64,000 nt of DNA from Halobaculum limi (GTDB lineage: Archaea; Halobacteriota; Halobacteria; Halobacteriales; Haloferacaceae): assembly GCF_029490015.1 (NCBI RefSeq), contig NZ_CP120468.1, positions 1,054,001 to 1,118,000 of the forward strand, written 5' to 3'. Below the pieces are notes generated by a model. That model saw only the letters and a program-made list of their open reading frames with translations. It ran no database searches and had not been told where the DNA came from. The position numbers were made by a program, and so were the translations under genes. Below, in pieces: positions 38,436 through 47,129 of the stretch (its first letter is position 1; every line of letters begins with the position of its first letter).

Positions 38436-38447
38436 CGAAATATTTCG
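38436..38447. promoter_or_regulatory. 12-base perfect palindrome
   Basis: CGAAATATTTCG is its own reverse complement and begins at the base after the 16-base palindrome ends. Two palindromes back to back are unlikely by chance in such GC-rich DNA. Confidence 0.55.
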
Positions 38448-38506
38448 GGTCTATGTGGATGTAGGCTGACGGCGTCAGAGAGGCGTGTACAAGGATCGCG
38501 AACGCG

Positions 38507-38820
38507 ATGAACAATAAGTCAATATTTCGACACGAAAGCCCACCGAATCCCTGCCGAGTCTGGCGGTCGTCACGGCGGTCGGGGCCGAAGCCGGGGTCGA
38601 GCTTAGCGACCTCAAACCGCCGCTGTACGAGGTGGTCGACCCCGATGCGCTGGACACGCTGTTTCAAGATACGACTGGCACTGTCTCCTTCGAGTACCAC
38701 GGTTCGGTCGTCAGCGTCGACCACACCAACGCCGTCACCCTAGCGTCGACCGACGACGGCGACACGCACCCGACCGACTCCACCTCCGCGGACGACGACC
38801 CACGGGCGCAGCGGCCGTAG
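38507..38820 (+). pseudogene. HalOD1 output-domain gene with apparent frameshift
   Basis: The frame ending at 38820 encodes a HalOD1 domain: 'SLAVVTAVGAEAGVELSDL', 'PPLYEVVDPDALDTLFQ' and 'TGTVSFEYHGSVVSV', then an acidic tail. Reading that frame upstream I find no ATG, GTG or TTG before a TAA at about 38515. A proper ATG at 38507 starts another frame, 'MNNKSIFRHESPPNP', that would join the HalOD1 frame after a one-base change near 38550. So the gene is either frameshifted (strain mutation or sequencing error) or restarts at the GTG at 38632, giving 62 aa without the domain's first half. Confidence 0.65.
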
Positions 38821-38877
38821 TCGCCCGCCGGACGCTCCCGAATAGCGGTCGGCCAGAGACGGGCCGCCGCCGGAGCA

Positions 38878-39036
38878 TCACTCGGTCGACTGCCCCTCGC
38901 CCGCGTCCTCCACGTCCTCCTCGTCGGAGAGGTGCTCCCACACCTCCGCACAGCCACAGCCGTCTTCCAGCCCCTCCAGGTGCGCCCGCTCGACTTCTTG
39001 CTCATCTTCGCCGTCGTCGACTGCCTGTTCTGCCAT
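38878..39036 (-). CDS. 52-aa acidic small protein with a CxC
   Basis: Found by hand. It starts 'MAEQAVDDGEDEQEVERAH', continues 'LEGLEDGCGCAEVWEHLSD' and ends in an acidic tail. The Cys-Gly-Cys in the middle could bind metal or form a disulphide. Codon use is strongly typical, and the acidic composition is what a real haloarchaeal protein should have. The other frames here are Arg-rich. Family not recognised. Confidence 0.75.
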   Translation of the reverse strand: MAEQAVDDGEDEQEVERAHLEGLEDGCGCAEVWEHLSDEEDVEDAGEGQSTE

Positions 39037-39253
39037 CGTCCCACTGCACACGCCCGGACGTCATAACGGGGTCCACACGGTCAATCGTGTCCGGCGCTCC
39101 CCGATAGGGCTGAAAATTGCCGGCGTCTCACACGACGGCGACCGGTCGAATCGCGGAGCTGTCTTGCGATTTGGGATCGGATCCCGCGTCACCGGAAGCG
39201 TCCGCGGTTGCGTTCGACGACGCCGGTATGCCGGCGGTCGGCGTACTCCGGGT

Positions 39254-39604
39254 ATGAGCGTCGCCCTCCGAGTCCTCGACGACGGCGCGTGGGTGTCCGT
39301 CGACGACGAACGGCGCGTCAGCGTGAGCGAACTGTGGCGCGTCGCCGCCGTCTGTGACTGTGTCTGTGCCGACTTCGTCGTCGAGGGGTTCACCGCCGTC
39401 GGCGTCGACGGGCGAGTCGTCACGGCCGACGTGTACGGGCAGTGCATCCGGTGTGGCAAGACGCCGAGCGTACGGGGCGTGCCGGTCGGGCGCGTCGTGG
39501 ACGGCGTGTTCCGCCCGTTTGCGGCCGATGTCGTGCGGTTCCCGCGAGGCGGCCTCGCGGCCCCGCAACGCTTGCCGGCGTCCAGAAGCGCCGGGGAGGA
39601 TTGA
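39254..39604 (+). CDS. Cys-rich small protein upstream of nirA
   Basis: 116-aa protein with a beta-rich body and two Cys groups: 'CDCVC' near residue 35 and 'CIRCGK' near residue 65, giving up to five Cys for zinc or an Fe-S centre. The ATG at 39254 begins the coding-like part. It ends 47 bases before the nitrite/sulfite reductase start on the same strand, so cotranscription is plausible. I do not recognise the family. Confidence 0.7.
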   Translation: MSVALRVLDDGAWVSVDDERRVSVSELWRVAAVCDCVCADFVVEGFTAVGVDGRVVTADVYGQCIRCGKTPSVRGVPVGRVVDGVFRPFAADVVRFPRGGLAAPQRLPASRSAGED

Positions 39605-39651
39605 CGGCGAGGCTCAGTTTAGGGAGGTGGCGCTTCTCGGCGTAGCCACGA

Positions 39652-41418
39652 ATGCCCACGGACGTCGAGAACTGGAAATCGGAGGTGTACGGCAACGAGA
39701 TCAGGGACCACCTGTTCGAGTTCGCTGAGGAGGGGTGGGAGTCGATCCCCGACGACGAACGAGACGCGTGGTTCGAGCGCTTCAAGTGGTGGGGGCTGTA
39801 CCACCAGCGAAACGGCCAGGAGTCGTACTTTATGATGCGGATCGGGACGCCGAACGGCGTCCTCGACCCCGGCCAACTGGAGGTCGTCGCGGACATCGCC
39901 GACGAGTACGCGCGTGGCCCCGCGGAGAACCCCGAGTTCGGCGCGGCCTACTGCGACTGGACCACTCGGCAGTCGATCCAACTCCACTGGATCCGTCTGG
40001 AGGACGTCCCCGAGATATTCGAGCGACTGGAGGCGAACGGCCTCTCCACCCAGCAGGCGTGCGGCGACTCCTGGCGCAACATCGTCGGCTGTCCCGTCGC
40101 CGGCAAAGACTCCGCGGAGTTCGTCGACGCCCTCCCCGTGGCCTTGGACCTCCACGACACGTTCAAAGGTGATGAGGAGTACGCGAACCTCCCGCGCAAG
40201 TGGAAGGTGAGCGTCACCGGGTGTACGGAGGGCTGCGGGCAGGGCGATATCAACGACCTCGCGTTCGAACCGGCGGAGAAAGACGGCGTCAAGGGGTTCA
40301 ACGTCCGCGTCGGCGGCGGCCTCTCGCGTAACGAACCGCGCCTCGCCCGCTCCATCGACGTGTTCGTCACGCCCGAGGAGGCCGACGAGGTCGCCGCGGG
40401 CCTGTCGGCGTTGTTCCGCGAGTACGGCGACCGCGAGGACCGCTACAACGCCCGGATGAAGTTCCTCACCGACGAGTGGGGAACCGAGAAGATTCGGCGC
40501 GTCCTCCAGGAGGAGTTCGTGGACTTCGACCTCTCCACGGCGGGTGAGGACCTGCGCGAGGAGTACACGTACAACTCCGGCCGCAACGACGCGGGCCACC
40601 ACGACCACGTCGGCGTCCACGAGCAGAACGACGGCGACTACTACGTCGGGCTGAACGTCCTCGTCGGCCGGATGGGCGCGGACGACACGCGCGAACTCGC
40701 CCGCATCGCCGACGAGTACGGTTCCGGCGAGGTCCGACTCACTCAGCGGCAGAACGTCATCGTCACTGACGTTGCCGAGGAGAATCTCGACGCGCTGCTC
40801 GCGGAGGACCTCCTCGACACGTACGAGCCAGACCCACATCCGTTTATGCGCGGCTCTATCGCCTGTACGGGGACGGAGTTTTGCTCGCTGTCTATCGTCG
40901 AGACGAAGAACCGGCAGGTGCGGTACGCCCGCTGGCTCAAGGAGAACGTCCCGGTGCCCGCGGGCGTCGAGGACTTCCACATCCACCTCTCGGGGTGTAC
41001 GGCCTCCTGTGCGCAGCCACAGATCGCCGACATCAGCCTGCGCGGGATGAAGACCCGGAAAAACGGCGAGGCGGTCGAGGCCCTCGACATCGGCCTCGGC
41101 GGCGGTCTCGGTGAGGACCCGCGGTTCGCGGAGTGGGTCGAACAGCGCGTGCCCGCCGACGAGGTGCCCGGCGCCATCGCGAACCTCCTCGCGAACTTCG
41201 AACAGCGCCGCGAAGGCGACGAGTCGTTCCGCGACTTCGTCGAGCGAACCGACGAGGAGACCTTAGCGAGCCTCGTCGAACCCGAGGAGACCGACTACGA
41301 TGATCCGTACATGCACAACACGAAACTGACGTGGTACCCGTACGCCGACGAGGACGAGATGGACGACTCGCCCGCGCCGGCCAGCGCCGACGGGACGCCC
41401 ATCACCTCCGACGACTGA
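39652..41418 (+). CDS. nirA: Ferredoxin-dependent nitrite/sulfite reductase
   Basis: 588-aa siroheme and [4Fe-4S] enzyme that reduces nitrite (or sulfite) by six electrons in assimilation. It has the two-repeat architecture: 'GAAYCDWTTRQSIQLHWI' and 'GCPVAGKDS' in the first, and 'SGEVRLTQRQNVIV' in the second. Siroheme-proximal cluster ligands are in 'CTGTEFCS' (about 405) and 'SGCTASCAQPQ' (about 447). 'SVTGCTEGCGQGDIND' in the first repeat looks cluster-like too. Sequence alone does not separate nitrite from sulfite as substrate. A small gene follows after four bases. Confidence 0.92.
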   Translation: MPTDVENWKSEVYGNEIRDHLFEFAEEGWESIPDDERDAWFERFKWWGLYHQRNGQESYFMMRIGTPNGVLDPGQLEVVADIADEYARGPAENPEFGAAYCDWTTRQSIQLHWIRLEDVPEIFERLEANGLSTQQACGDSWRNIVGCPVAGKDSAEFVDALPVALDLHDTFKGDEEYANLPRKWKVSVTGCTEGCGQGDINDLAFEPAEKDGVKGFNVRVGGGLSRNEPRLARSIDVFVTPEEADEVAAGLSALFREYGDREDRYNARMKFLTDEWGTEKIRRVLQEEFVDFDLSTAGEDLREEYTYNSGRNDAGHHDHVGVHEQNDGDYYVGLNVLVGRMGADDTRELARIADEYGSGEVRLTQRQNVIVTDVAEENLDALLAEDLLDTYEPDPHPFMRGSIACTGTEFCSLSIVETKNRQVRYARWLKENVPVPAGVEDFHIHLSGCTASCAQPQIADISLRGMKTRKNGEAVEALDIGLGGGLGEDPRFAEWVEQRVPADEVPGAIANLLANFEQRREGDESFRDFVERTDEETLASLVEPEETDYDDPYMHNTKLTWYPYADEDEMDDSPAPASADGTPITSDD

Positions 41419-41422
41419 TCCG

Positions 41423-41710
41423 ATGCCCGACCGACTCATCCGCGTCAACGCCTACACGACGTTCGACTTAGTCGACGGCTTCGCCCGCGGCCACGACTTC
41501 GAGGAGGAGGCTGTCGCCGTCCTGAACGTCACCGCGCCACGCGAAGACCCCGACGAGGTGACGATCGAACTCGAACTCGACAACGGCCAACTGGAGACGC
41601 TTCCCGCCCACGCCGAGGGTGTCACGCTGTCGGCGGCCGAGGCCCGCGAACTCGCGGGCGAGTTGGAAAAATACGCCGCCTGCGTCGACGCCGCCAGCGA
41701 CGACGGGTAG
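41423..41710 (+). CDS. Small acidic protein in the nirA operon (DUF6360-like)
   Basis: 95-aa acidic protein, 'RVNAYTTFDLVDGFARGHDF' then beta strands 'EVTIELELDNGQL' and a final helix 'AAEARELAGELEKYAACV'. It starts four bases after the nirA stop, so it must be cotranslated with it. I recall a haloarchaeal DUF6360 with this look. A chaperone or electron-transfer helper role for the reductase is possible but not shown. Confidence 0.8.
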   Translation: MPDRLIRVNAYTTFDLVDGFARGHDFEEEAVAVLNVTAPREDPDEVTIELELDNGQLETLPAHAEGVTLSAAEARELAGELEKYAACVDAASDDG

Positions 41711-41794
41711 CCGGAGAACACGCTGGACCGCGCTGTTCTCACGCCCGAGAGTCGGGGACGAACCCTTTTGTCACCCCGAAGGCGAGCGGCAGGT

Positions 41795-42031
41795 ATGTGG
41801 GTCCGGGAACGCGACGCCATCGACTATCTCGGTGTCTCTGTCGTGACGCTGTTGGCGTGGCTGCACTTCCCGTACCAGACGTTCGTGTACACGCAACTGC
41901 ACTACTGGGCGTGGTGGCTCCAGCGGTGGGTCGACAACTCGCCCGACCAGGCGGTCGGTCTCGCGGTCGTCGCGTGTGCAGTCGTCGGCGGCGCCTTCCT
42001 CGCGGGGATGGTTCGCTCGGCGTCATCGTAG
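41795..42031 (+). CDS. Small membrane protein
   Basis: 78-aa protein with two hydrophobic segments ('YLGVSVVTLLAWLHFPYQ' and 'AVGLAVVACAVVGGAFLAGM') joined by a Trp-rich loop ('HYWAWWLQRWVD'). The ATG at 41795 fits; an in-frame start nine codons upstream has an Arg-rich prefix. The aromatic belt suggests interfacial packing. Family unknown. Confidence 0.75.
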   Translation: MWVRERDAIDYLGVSVVTLLAWLHFPYQTFVYTQLHYWAWWLQRWVDNSPDQAVGLAVVACAVVGGAFLAGMVRSASS

Positions 42032-42093
42032 CCGCGAGTCGTCGACTGCACGGTTCCTCGGGGCTTGATGTGGGTTCGCCACACAGCGTCGCT

Positions 42094-42906
42094 ATGGACG
42101 AGTCTTCGACGAGCGACGAGGTCGCCGGCTTCCGAGCGACGCTTCGCTCGAACCCCGCGGGACACTGGCTGTCGACGCCGTCGCCGCAGGTCGCAGAGCA
42201 ACTGGCATCGACGGACGCCGACTTCGTCGTGGTCGACACCGAACACGCGCCGACCGAGATGGAGTCGGTCGAGGCGGCCGTCCGCGCGGTCGACGCCGCG
42301 AACGGGCGCGGTGAGAGCGGCGACGCCGACGGTGACGCCGACACCGCTGCGGTCGTCCGCGTCGCGTGGAACGACCACGTTCGCATCAAGCGCGTTCTCG
42401 ACACGGGCGCGGCGGGCGTGATGGCCCCGCAGGTGAACACGGTCGACCAAGCCGAGTCGTTCGTCGAGGCGGCCCGCTACCCGCCCGCGGGCCGCCGCGG
42501 GGTCGCGGGCACACGCTCGTCGGGATACGGAACGGATCTGGACGACTACTACGCGACCGCAAACGACCGCGTCGGCACCATCGCACAGGTGGAAACCGGC
42601 GAGGCCGTCGCGAACGCGGGCGACATTTCGCGGGTCGAGAGCCTCGACGCCCTCCTCGTCGGTCCTGCCGACCTCTCGGCGGATTTGGGCGTGTTCGGCG
42701 CGTACGACGACGAGACGTTCGTCTCAGCGGTCGAGACGGTCGTCGACGAGAGCGCGGTGCCGGTGGGCACGCTGGCGACGTCGCTCGCAGAGGTGGAGTA
42801 CTGGAGTGAACTGGGCTACGACTACCAGATCGTCGGCGTCGACGCGGGCTACCTCCAGTCGGGCGCACGGGCGGCGCTGGAGCGGTATCGAGCGTCGAAG
42901 AACTGA
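42094..42906 (+). CDS. HpcH/HpaI-type aldolase/citrate-lyase family protein
   Basis: 270-aa TIM-barrel aldolase like 4-hydroxy-2-oxoheptanedioate or 2-keto-3-deoxy-sugar acid aldolases, which cleave to pyruvate and an aldehyde. Visible: 'DADFVVVDTEHAPTEMES' with the catalytic/base region, 'GAAGVMAPQVNTVDQAESFV', 'AARYPPAGRRGVAGTRSSGYG' and 'VETGEAVANA' with the metal-binding Glu, 'DALLVGPADLSADLG' with the Asp ligand. A 20-residue acidic insert lies near 72-85. Start at the ATG at 42094. Substrate unknown. Confidence 0.88.
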   Translation: MDESSTSDEVAGFRATLRSNPAGHWLSTPSPQVAEQLASTDADFVVVDTEHAPTEMESVEAAVRAVDAANGRGESGDADGDADTAAVVRVAWNDHVRIKRVLDTGAAGVMAPQVNTVDQAESFVEAARYPPAGRRGVAGTRSSGYGTDLDDYYATANDRVGTIAQVETGEAVANAGDISRVESLDALLVGPADLSADLGVFGAYDDETFVSAVETVVDESAVPVGTLATSLAEVEYWSELGYDYQIVGVDAGYLQSGARAALERYRASKN

Positions 42907-42922
42907 TTGGTTCGGGCGGCGG

Positions 42923-43099
42923 TCAGACGGCGCGACCCTTCTCGCTCGTGCCGACGAGGTACGTGCCGTACGTGAGCAGCACCGCCGCCGGGAGCAGCGC
43001 CAGCGTGGCGAGTTGACTCGCACCGGGGAGCAGTCCCGGGAGGAACAGCACCGTGCCGACGACCATGAGGACCGCGCCGATCATCGCCTTTCGTTTCAT
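42923..43099 (-). CDS. 58-aa two-TM membrane protein
   Basis: Small protein: a basic start 'MKRKAMIGAVLM', TM1 'VVGTVLFLPGLLPG', TM2 'LATLALLPAAVLLTYGTYLV' and a short basic tail. The ATG at 43099 is chosen because the basic cap and TM1 begin there. Convergent with the aldolase gene. Family not known. Confidence 0.72.
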   Translation of the reverse strand: MKRKAMIGAVLMVVGTVLFLPGLLPGASQLATLALLPAAVLLTYGTYLVGTSEKGRAV

Positions 43100-43186
43100 A
43101 GTCGGTATCAGCGCCCCGCCGGTACTAAGGATTACTTTCTGGACATCGGCGACGCCCGTCGACACGACCACGCGTCACCACGTCGT

Positions 43187-43762
43187 TCACGACAGGTCGG
43201 GGTCGCGTTCGCCCGCCGGGATCGCGACTTCGAGCCAGTTGTCCGTCGGCGGGAGCGGGCAGGCGAACGCCTCGGAGAACGCACAGAACGGCGTGTACGC
43301 GAGGTTGAAATCCAGCGTCACCGTCTCCACCTCGTCGAGGTCCCCGTCTGGGTGGAGGTCCATGTAGCGGCCGCCGTCGTACGTCTGCTGCCCGGTCGTC
43401 TTGTCGCGGAAGGGGAGAAACAGCGCCGCAGAGCCCTGCGCACGTAGTGCCGCTAGCGTCTCCTCGACGGCCTCGCCCTCGGCGTTCGGCAGCGTGAACG
43501 AGAACGTCGCGACGTGGTGGAACCGTTCGGCGCTCCCGTTGCGGACGGTCAACTCCAGCGCCTCGGGGTCGTCGTGCACCTCGACGTCGGCCTCGACGCG
43601 ATACGCCGGGTCCGGGTCGAAGTAGTCGAGGCCGTCGAACGCCTCCCGAAGGTCCGGGTCGACGGGCGACTGCCGGTCGGAGGCGAGGAACTCGTCTTTC
43701 TCCGCGCGCATCTCGCGCACTCGGCGCTCCCACTCGGCGGCGTCTCCGGCGTCGGCGGTCAT
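43187..43762 (-). CDS. DUF1684 family protein
   Basis: 191-aa protein of the DUF1684 family. Key features: helical N-terminus ('WERRVREMRAEKDEFLAS'), 'FDGLDYFDPDPAYRV', 'LFLPFRDKTTGQQTYDGGRYMDL' and the Cys-containing signature 'NLAYTPFCAFSEAFACPLPP'. The family is widespread in bacteria and haloarchaea with no established function. The ATG at 43762 is preferred; ten codons upstream in frame lack conservation features. Confidence 0.9.
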   Translation of the reverse strand: MTADAGDAAEWERRVREMRAEKDEFLASDRQSPVDPDLREAFDGLDYFDPDPAYRVEADVEVHDDPEALELTVRNGSAERFHHVATFSFTLPNAEGEAVEETLAALRAQGSAALFLPFRDKTTGQQTYDGGRYMDLHPDGDLDEVETVTLDFNLAYTPFCAFSEAFACPLPPTDNWLEVAIPAGERDPDLS

Positions 43763-43903
43763 ACCCGACGGTTGCGCGTCGGCGCGGTTCAATCCCGCGT
43801 TCCCGATCGCACGGCCACAGCGCTGGTTGGGAGGTGACGATGGAAAACGGCCCGCGGCGGTCGACGACTCGATGCGACTGTGTGCGACCCTCGGCGTCTG
43901 AGT

Positions 43904-44509
43904 CTATCGGCGCGCGAGGAGCGCAGCACCGACGAGGGCGACGAGGGCGGCGACGACAGAGAAGCCGGGCCCGGTCGTCTCGGTGGGCGTGCCGGTCGCG
44001 TCGTCACTCTCGGTCGCGGTCGCCGTCTCGGTAGCCGTGGCGGTCGGCGTCGCAGTCGCCGTCGCGGTCGTTCGCGAGAACTCCTCGCTGGCGACGTACG
44101 CGGTGCTGGCGATGGCCTGGCCGTTGTCGTTCGTGTACGCCGTGTCCGCGGAGGCGTTGAACGACGTCGACCCGTTGTTGCGGTGGGCCTCGGCGATGAC
44201 GACCTGGCTTCGCGAGAGCGCCGGGTCGACCGCGATGGTGACGTTCTCGTGGGTGCCGGCCTCGAGGTACTGGCTGTGACCGACCAGCGCGCCGGAGGAG
44301 TTGTAGACGGTCACGAAGCCGCCGTCGGGGAGCGTCGCGGACTGAACCGTGACCTCCTCGACGCCGACTTGATCGTCGAAGGTGATGTCGGCGGAGGCGT
44401 TCGCAGTCTGTGCAGCGGCGGTGCCGGCGGCGAGGCCGCCCGCGAGGGCGACGGCGCCGACCAACACGGAGAGCAGTACGGGTGCGGGAACAGTAGTACG
44501 TGCGTTCAT
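43904..44509 (-). CDS. Secreted surface protein with GPGF C-terminal sorting signal
   Basis: 201-aa exported protein. Signal peptide about 1-34 ('LLSVLVGAVALAGGLAAG'), then a beta domain (about 38-145, DUF7282-like: 'VTVQSATLPDGGFVTVYNSSG', 'QYLEAGTHENVTIAVDP'), a Thr/Ala-rich low-complexity stalk likely to be O-glycosylated, and a C-terminal 'GPGF' followed by a TM and Arg-Arg. That end is a PGF-CTERM signal processed by archaeosortase A, which leaves the protein lipid-anchored at the surface. Function of the domain is unknown. Confidence 0.87.
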   Translation of the reverse strand: MNARTTVPAPVLLSVLVGAVALAGGLAAGTAAAQTANASADITFDDQVGVEEVTVQSATLPDGGFVTVYNSSGALVGHSQYLEAGTHENVTIAVDPALSRSQVVIAEAHRNNGSTSFNASADTAYTNDNGQAIASTAYVASEEFSRTTATATATPTATATETATATESDDATGTPTETTGPGFSVVAALVALVGAALLARR

Positions 44510-44686
44510 CTGAGAGCAACGCTCGCGGCAACGAAGTACCGGAGCTACAACGTCGTCGGATCCTGCGAGGAAAGAATCCGTCGCTCCCGAACGTGAACGA
44601 TCACCATACGGCGTGGGGATCGATACCGTTCTTCGCGGTGTAGAGACGGGCGTCGCGTTTTAGTCACCCGCCGCCTCCGATGGAGT

Positions 44687-45871
44687 ATGCTCACCTGCTA
44701 CGCCTGCGGTGCCCGCACCGCCTCGGGCCAGCGGTGCGACTGCGGTGAACCGCTGTGGTTCGACACCGACCCGGCCGGATTCGAGTGGCCGGCCCGCGAC
44801 GGCGTGTGGGCGTTCGCCGACCTCCTCTCGGTCGACCGCCCCGGCGACGGCCTCGCGGCGACCGCCGGAGCGACACCGCTCGTCCGCACGCCCGGCCTCG
44901 ACGCAGACGGCGCGCGCGTCCACGTGAAACTGGAGGGGACGAACCCCACGGGGTCGTTCAAAGACCGCGGGAGCGCAGTCGGCGTCGCCGCCGCCCTCGC
45001 GGATGGCGTCGAGACGGTCGGCACCGTCTCACACGGCAATATGGCCGCGTCGATGGCCGCCCACGCCGCCAGCGCCGACCTCGACTGCGTCGTCCTCGTC
45101 CCCGCGGACATCTCGGAGGCACGCCTCGAACGCATCGCCACCTACGGGCCGCGTCTCGTCCGCGTCGACGGCGACTACGGCCGCCTCTACCACGACGCAC
45201 TCGACTTGGGACCCCAGGCGGGTATCGAGTTCGTCAACTCCGACTCGCCGCTGCGGGTCGCCGGACAGAAGACGACGACGCTGGAACTCCTGCGGGCGTT
45301 CGCCGCCGGTGAAGCGGGCGCAGACGCCCCCGCCGCACCCGACGCTGTCGTGATGCCGGTCAGCAGCGGTGGCCACGCCAGCGCCGCGTGGAAAGCGGTG
45401 CGCGAGGCGACCGCCGCGGGCCTCCTCGACGACCCGCCGCGCCTGTACTTCGTGCAGGCGGCGGCGTGTGCACCGGTCGCTCGCGCGTTTGACCGCGGCG
45501 ACGACTCGGTGACCCGTCTCGAACCTGCGGAGACGGGCGAGACGGTCGCGTACTCCATCGCCAACGCCGACCCGCCAAGCGGAACACGCGCGCTCCGGGC
45601 CGCCCGCGACACCGACGGTGCCATCCTCGCCGTCGACGACGACGCCATCCTCGACGCCCAGTGCGACCTGGCGGGCGCGGGCCTCCGCGTCGAAGCGGCA
45701 TCGGCGACCCCGCTAGCGGCACTCCGTCGGCTCCGAGAGACTGGTGAGATCGACCGCGGTGAACACGTCGCGCTCGTCGCCACCGGCGTCGGGTACGGCG
45801 GCGGCGGAGCGTCGGTCGACGCGGAGACGGTGACGCGCGAGAGCCTCCCGGCGGTGCTCGGTGTCGACTGA
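44687..45871 (+). CDS. thrC: Threonine synthase
   Basis: 394-aa PLP enzyme that converts O-phosphohomoserine to threonine. An N-terminal zinc-ribbon-like segment ('CYACGARTASGQRCDCG') precedes the fold-type II domain. The PLP lysine is Lys92 in 'TGSFKDRGS'. 'TVSHGNMAASMAAHAA' gives the substrate/cofactor Asn loop, and 'VMPVSSGGHASAAWKA' the phosphate-binding loop. Archaeal paralogues of this type exist, so a threonine dehydratase-like activity cannot be excluded. Single gene. Confidence 0.85.
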   Translation: MLTCYACGARTASGQRCDCGEPLWFDTDPAGFEWPARDGVWAFADLLSVDRPGDGLAATAGATPLVRTPGLDADGARVHVKLEGTNPTGSFKDRGSAVGVAAALADGVETVGTVSHGNMAASMAAHAASADLDCVVLVPADISEARLERIATYGPRLVRVDGDYGRLYHDALDLGPQAGIEFVNSDSPLRVAGQKTTTLELLRAFAAGEAGADAPAAPDAVVMPVSSGGHASAAWKAVREATAAGLLDDPPRLYFVQAAACAPVARAFDRGDDSVTRLEPAETGETVAYSIANADPPSGTRALRAARDTDGAILAVDDDAILDAQCDLAGAGLRVEAASATPLAALRRLRETGEIDRGEHVALVATGVGYGGGGASVDAETVTRESLPAVLGVD

Positions 45872-45945
45872 GGTCGGGCGCGCTCGGCCGGGGAACGCCG
45901 ACCGCGGCGACTGGACTTAACTCGGTCCCGGTCGTCACCCGGACG

Positions 45946-47046
45946 ATGGACCGACAGTCACCGCCCGATGCCGACCGGAGGCCGTCGACCGACGGTGGGA
46001 GCGTCGCCCACGAGCGGTCACCGATCGGTCGCCTGCGCCGGTGGGTCCTCCTCACCGGCGACCGCCGCGCGGTCGCAGCGGCGTTCGTCTTCACCGTCCC
46101 GGCGGTCGTCGTCCCGTTGTCCGTGGGCTTCGGCGTCGACGTGACTGCGCTGTTCACCCGTACGAACACGAGCAGACTGTTCGACACGATGTTGTCTGGC
46201 GTCATCCTCCTCGTCTCCATCGTCGTCTCGGTCGCCTCGCTCGTCGTCTCCCAAGAGTTGTCGTCGGTCGGCCAACAGCGCGACCGGATCGAGCGCGCGG
46301 CCCAGTTTCGCCGCGAGACCGAGGACTTGCTGGAGACGCCGATGGCGCCCGCGCGCATCGACGACTTCCTCCGGGCGGTCGCGGGCGCAGTGCTGTCGGC
46401 CGCACAGGACCTCCAATCTGCCGTCGACGCCAACCCCGGCCATCCCGGCCTCGACGAGGCGACTGGCGGCGACCCGGCCGACGCCGTGGCCGACATCGTC
46501 GCTCGCGCGGACACCGAATCCGAACGGGCGGCACAGTCGCTCTCGGGGACGCAGTCGGGCGGTATCGACGTATTTCTGGCCGCCCTCGAGTACGACTACG
46601 CCGCACAACTGCACGGCCTGCGCGGGTTCCGCGCCCGCCGCGGGGAGGAACTCCCGGCGGCCGCGGCCGACGCCGTCGAGGAGATGGTTGAGGCGCTCCA
46701 GCGGTTCGCTGCCGCCCGCGAGTTCGTGAAGTCGCTGTACTTCGAACGGGAGTTCGCCCGCCTCGCTCGCGACCTCCTGTGGGTGTCGATTCCCGTCATC
46801 GTCGGCATCTCCTACGTCGTCCTCGCGGTCGACGTGGCCGACCTCGACGGACGTGCCCTGGGCGTGCCGACGCTGCTCCTGTTTATGACGGCTGCGTACA
46901 CCGCGGCGCTCGCGCCGTTTATGACGCTCGCGGCGTACGTCCTGCGGGCGGCGACGGTGACGCTGCGGACGCTGTCTGCGGGTCCGTTCGTCCTCGACAC
47001 GGACGGCACCGTGCCCGACGGCTCGTACGTCGGCGGCGACGACTGA
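45946..47046 (+). CDS. Uncharacterised four-TM membrane protein
   Basis: 366-aa protein. A charged N-terminus (1-40) precedes TM1 ('AAFVFTVPAVVVPLSVGF') and TM2 ('MLSGVILLVSIVVSVASLVV'). A long helical cytoplasmic region follows (about 105-275), Ala/Glu/Arg-rich with coiled-coil character. TM3 and TM4 lie near 280-345. The arrangement suggests a membrane-anchored helical bundle. I do not recognise the family; it looks specific to haloarchaea. No obvious operon partner. Confidence 0.82.
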   Translation: MDRQSPPDADRRPSTDGGSVAHERSPIGRLRRWVLLTGDRRAVAAAFVFTVPAVVVPLSVGFGVDVTALFTRTNTSRLFDTMLSGVILLVSIVVSVASLVVSQELSSVGQQRDRIERAAQFRRETEDLLETPMAPARIDDFLRAVAGAVLSAAQDLQSAVDANPGHPGLDEATGGDPADAVADIVARADTESERAAQSLSGTQSGGIDVFLAALEYDYAAQLHGLRGFRARRGEELPAAAADAVEEMVEALQRFAAAREFVKSLYFEREFARLARDLLWVSIPVIVGISYVVLAVDVADLDGRALGVPTLLLFMTAAYTAALAPFMTLAAYVLRAATVTLRTLSAGPFVLDTDGTVPDGSYVGGDD

Positions 47047-47129
47047 GCGGGTGCGGTCACTCGCGGTCGAGTCGGTGAAAAATCGGGGGTCGAGCGACCG
47101 AGACGGCGGAGGTCGGCTGGTGCGCCGCG

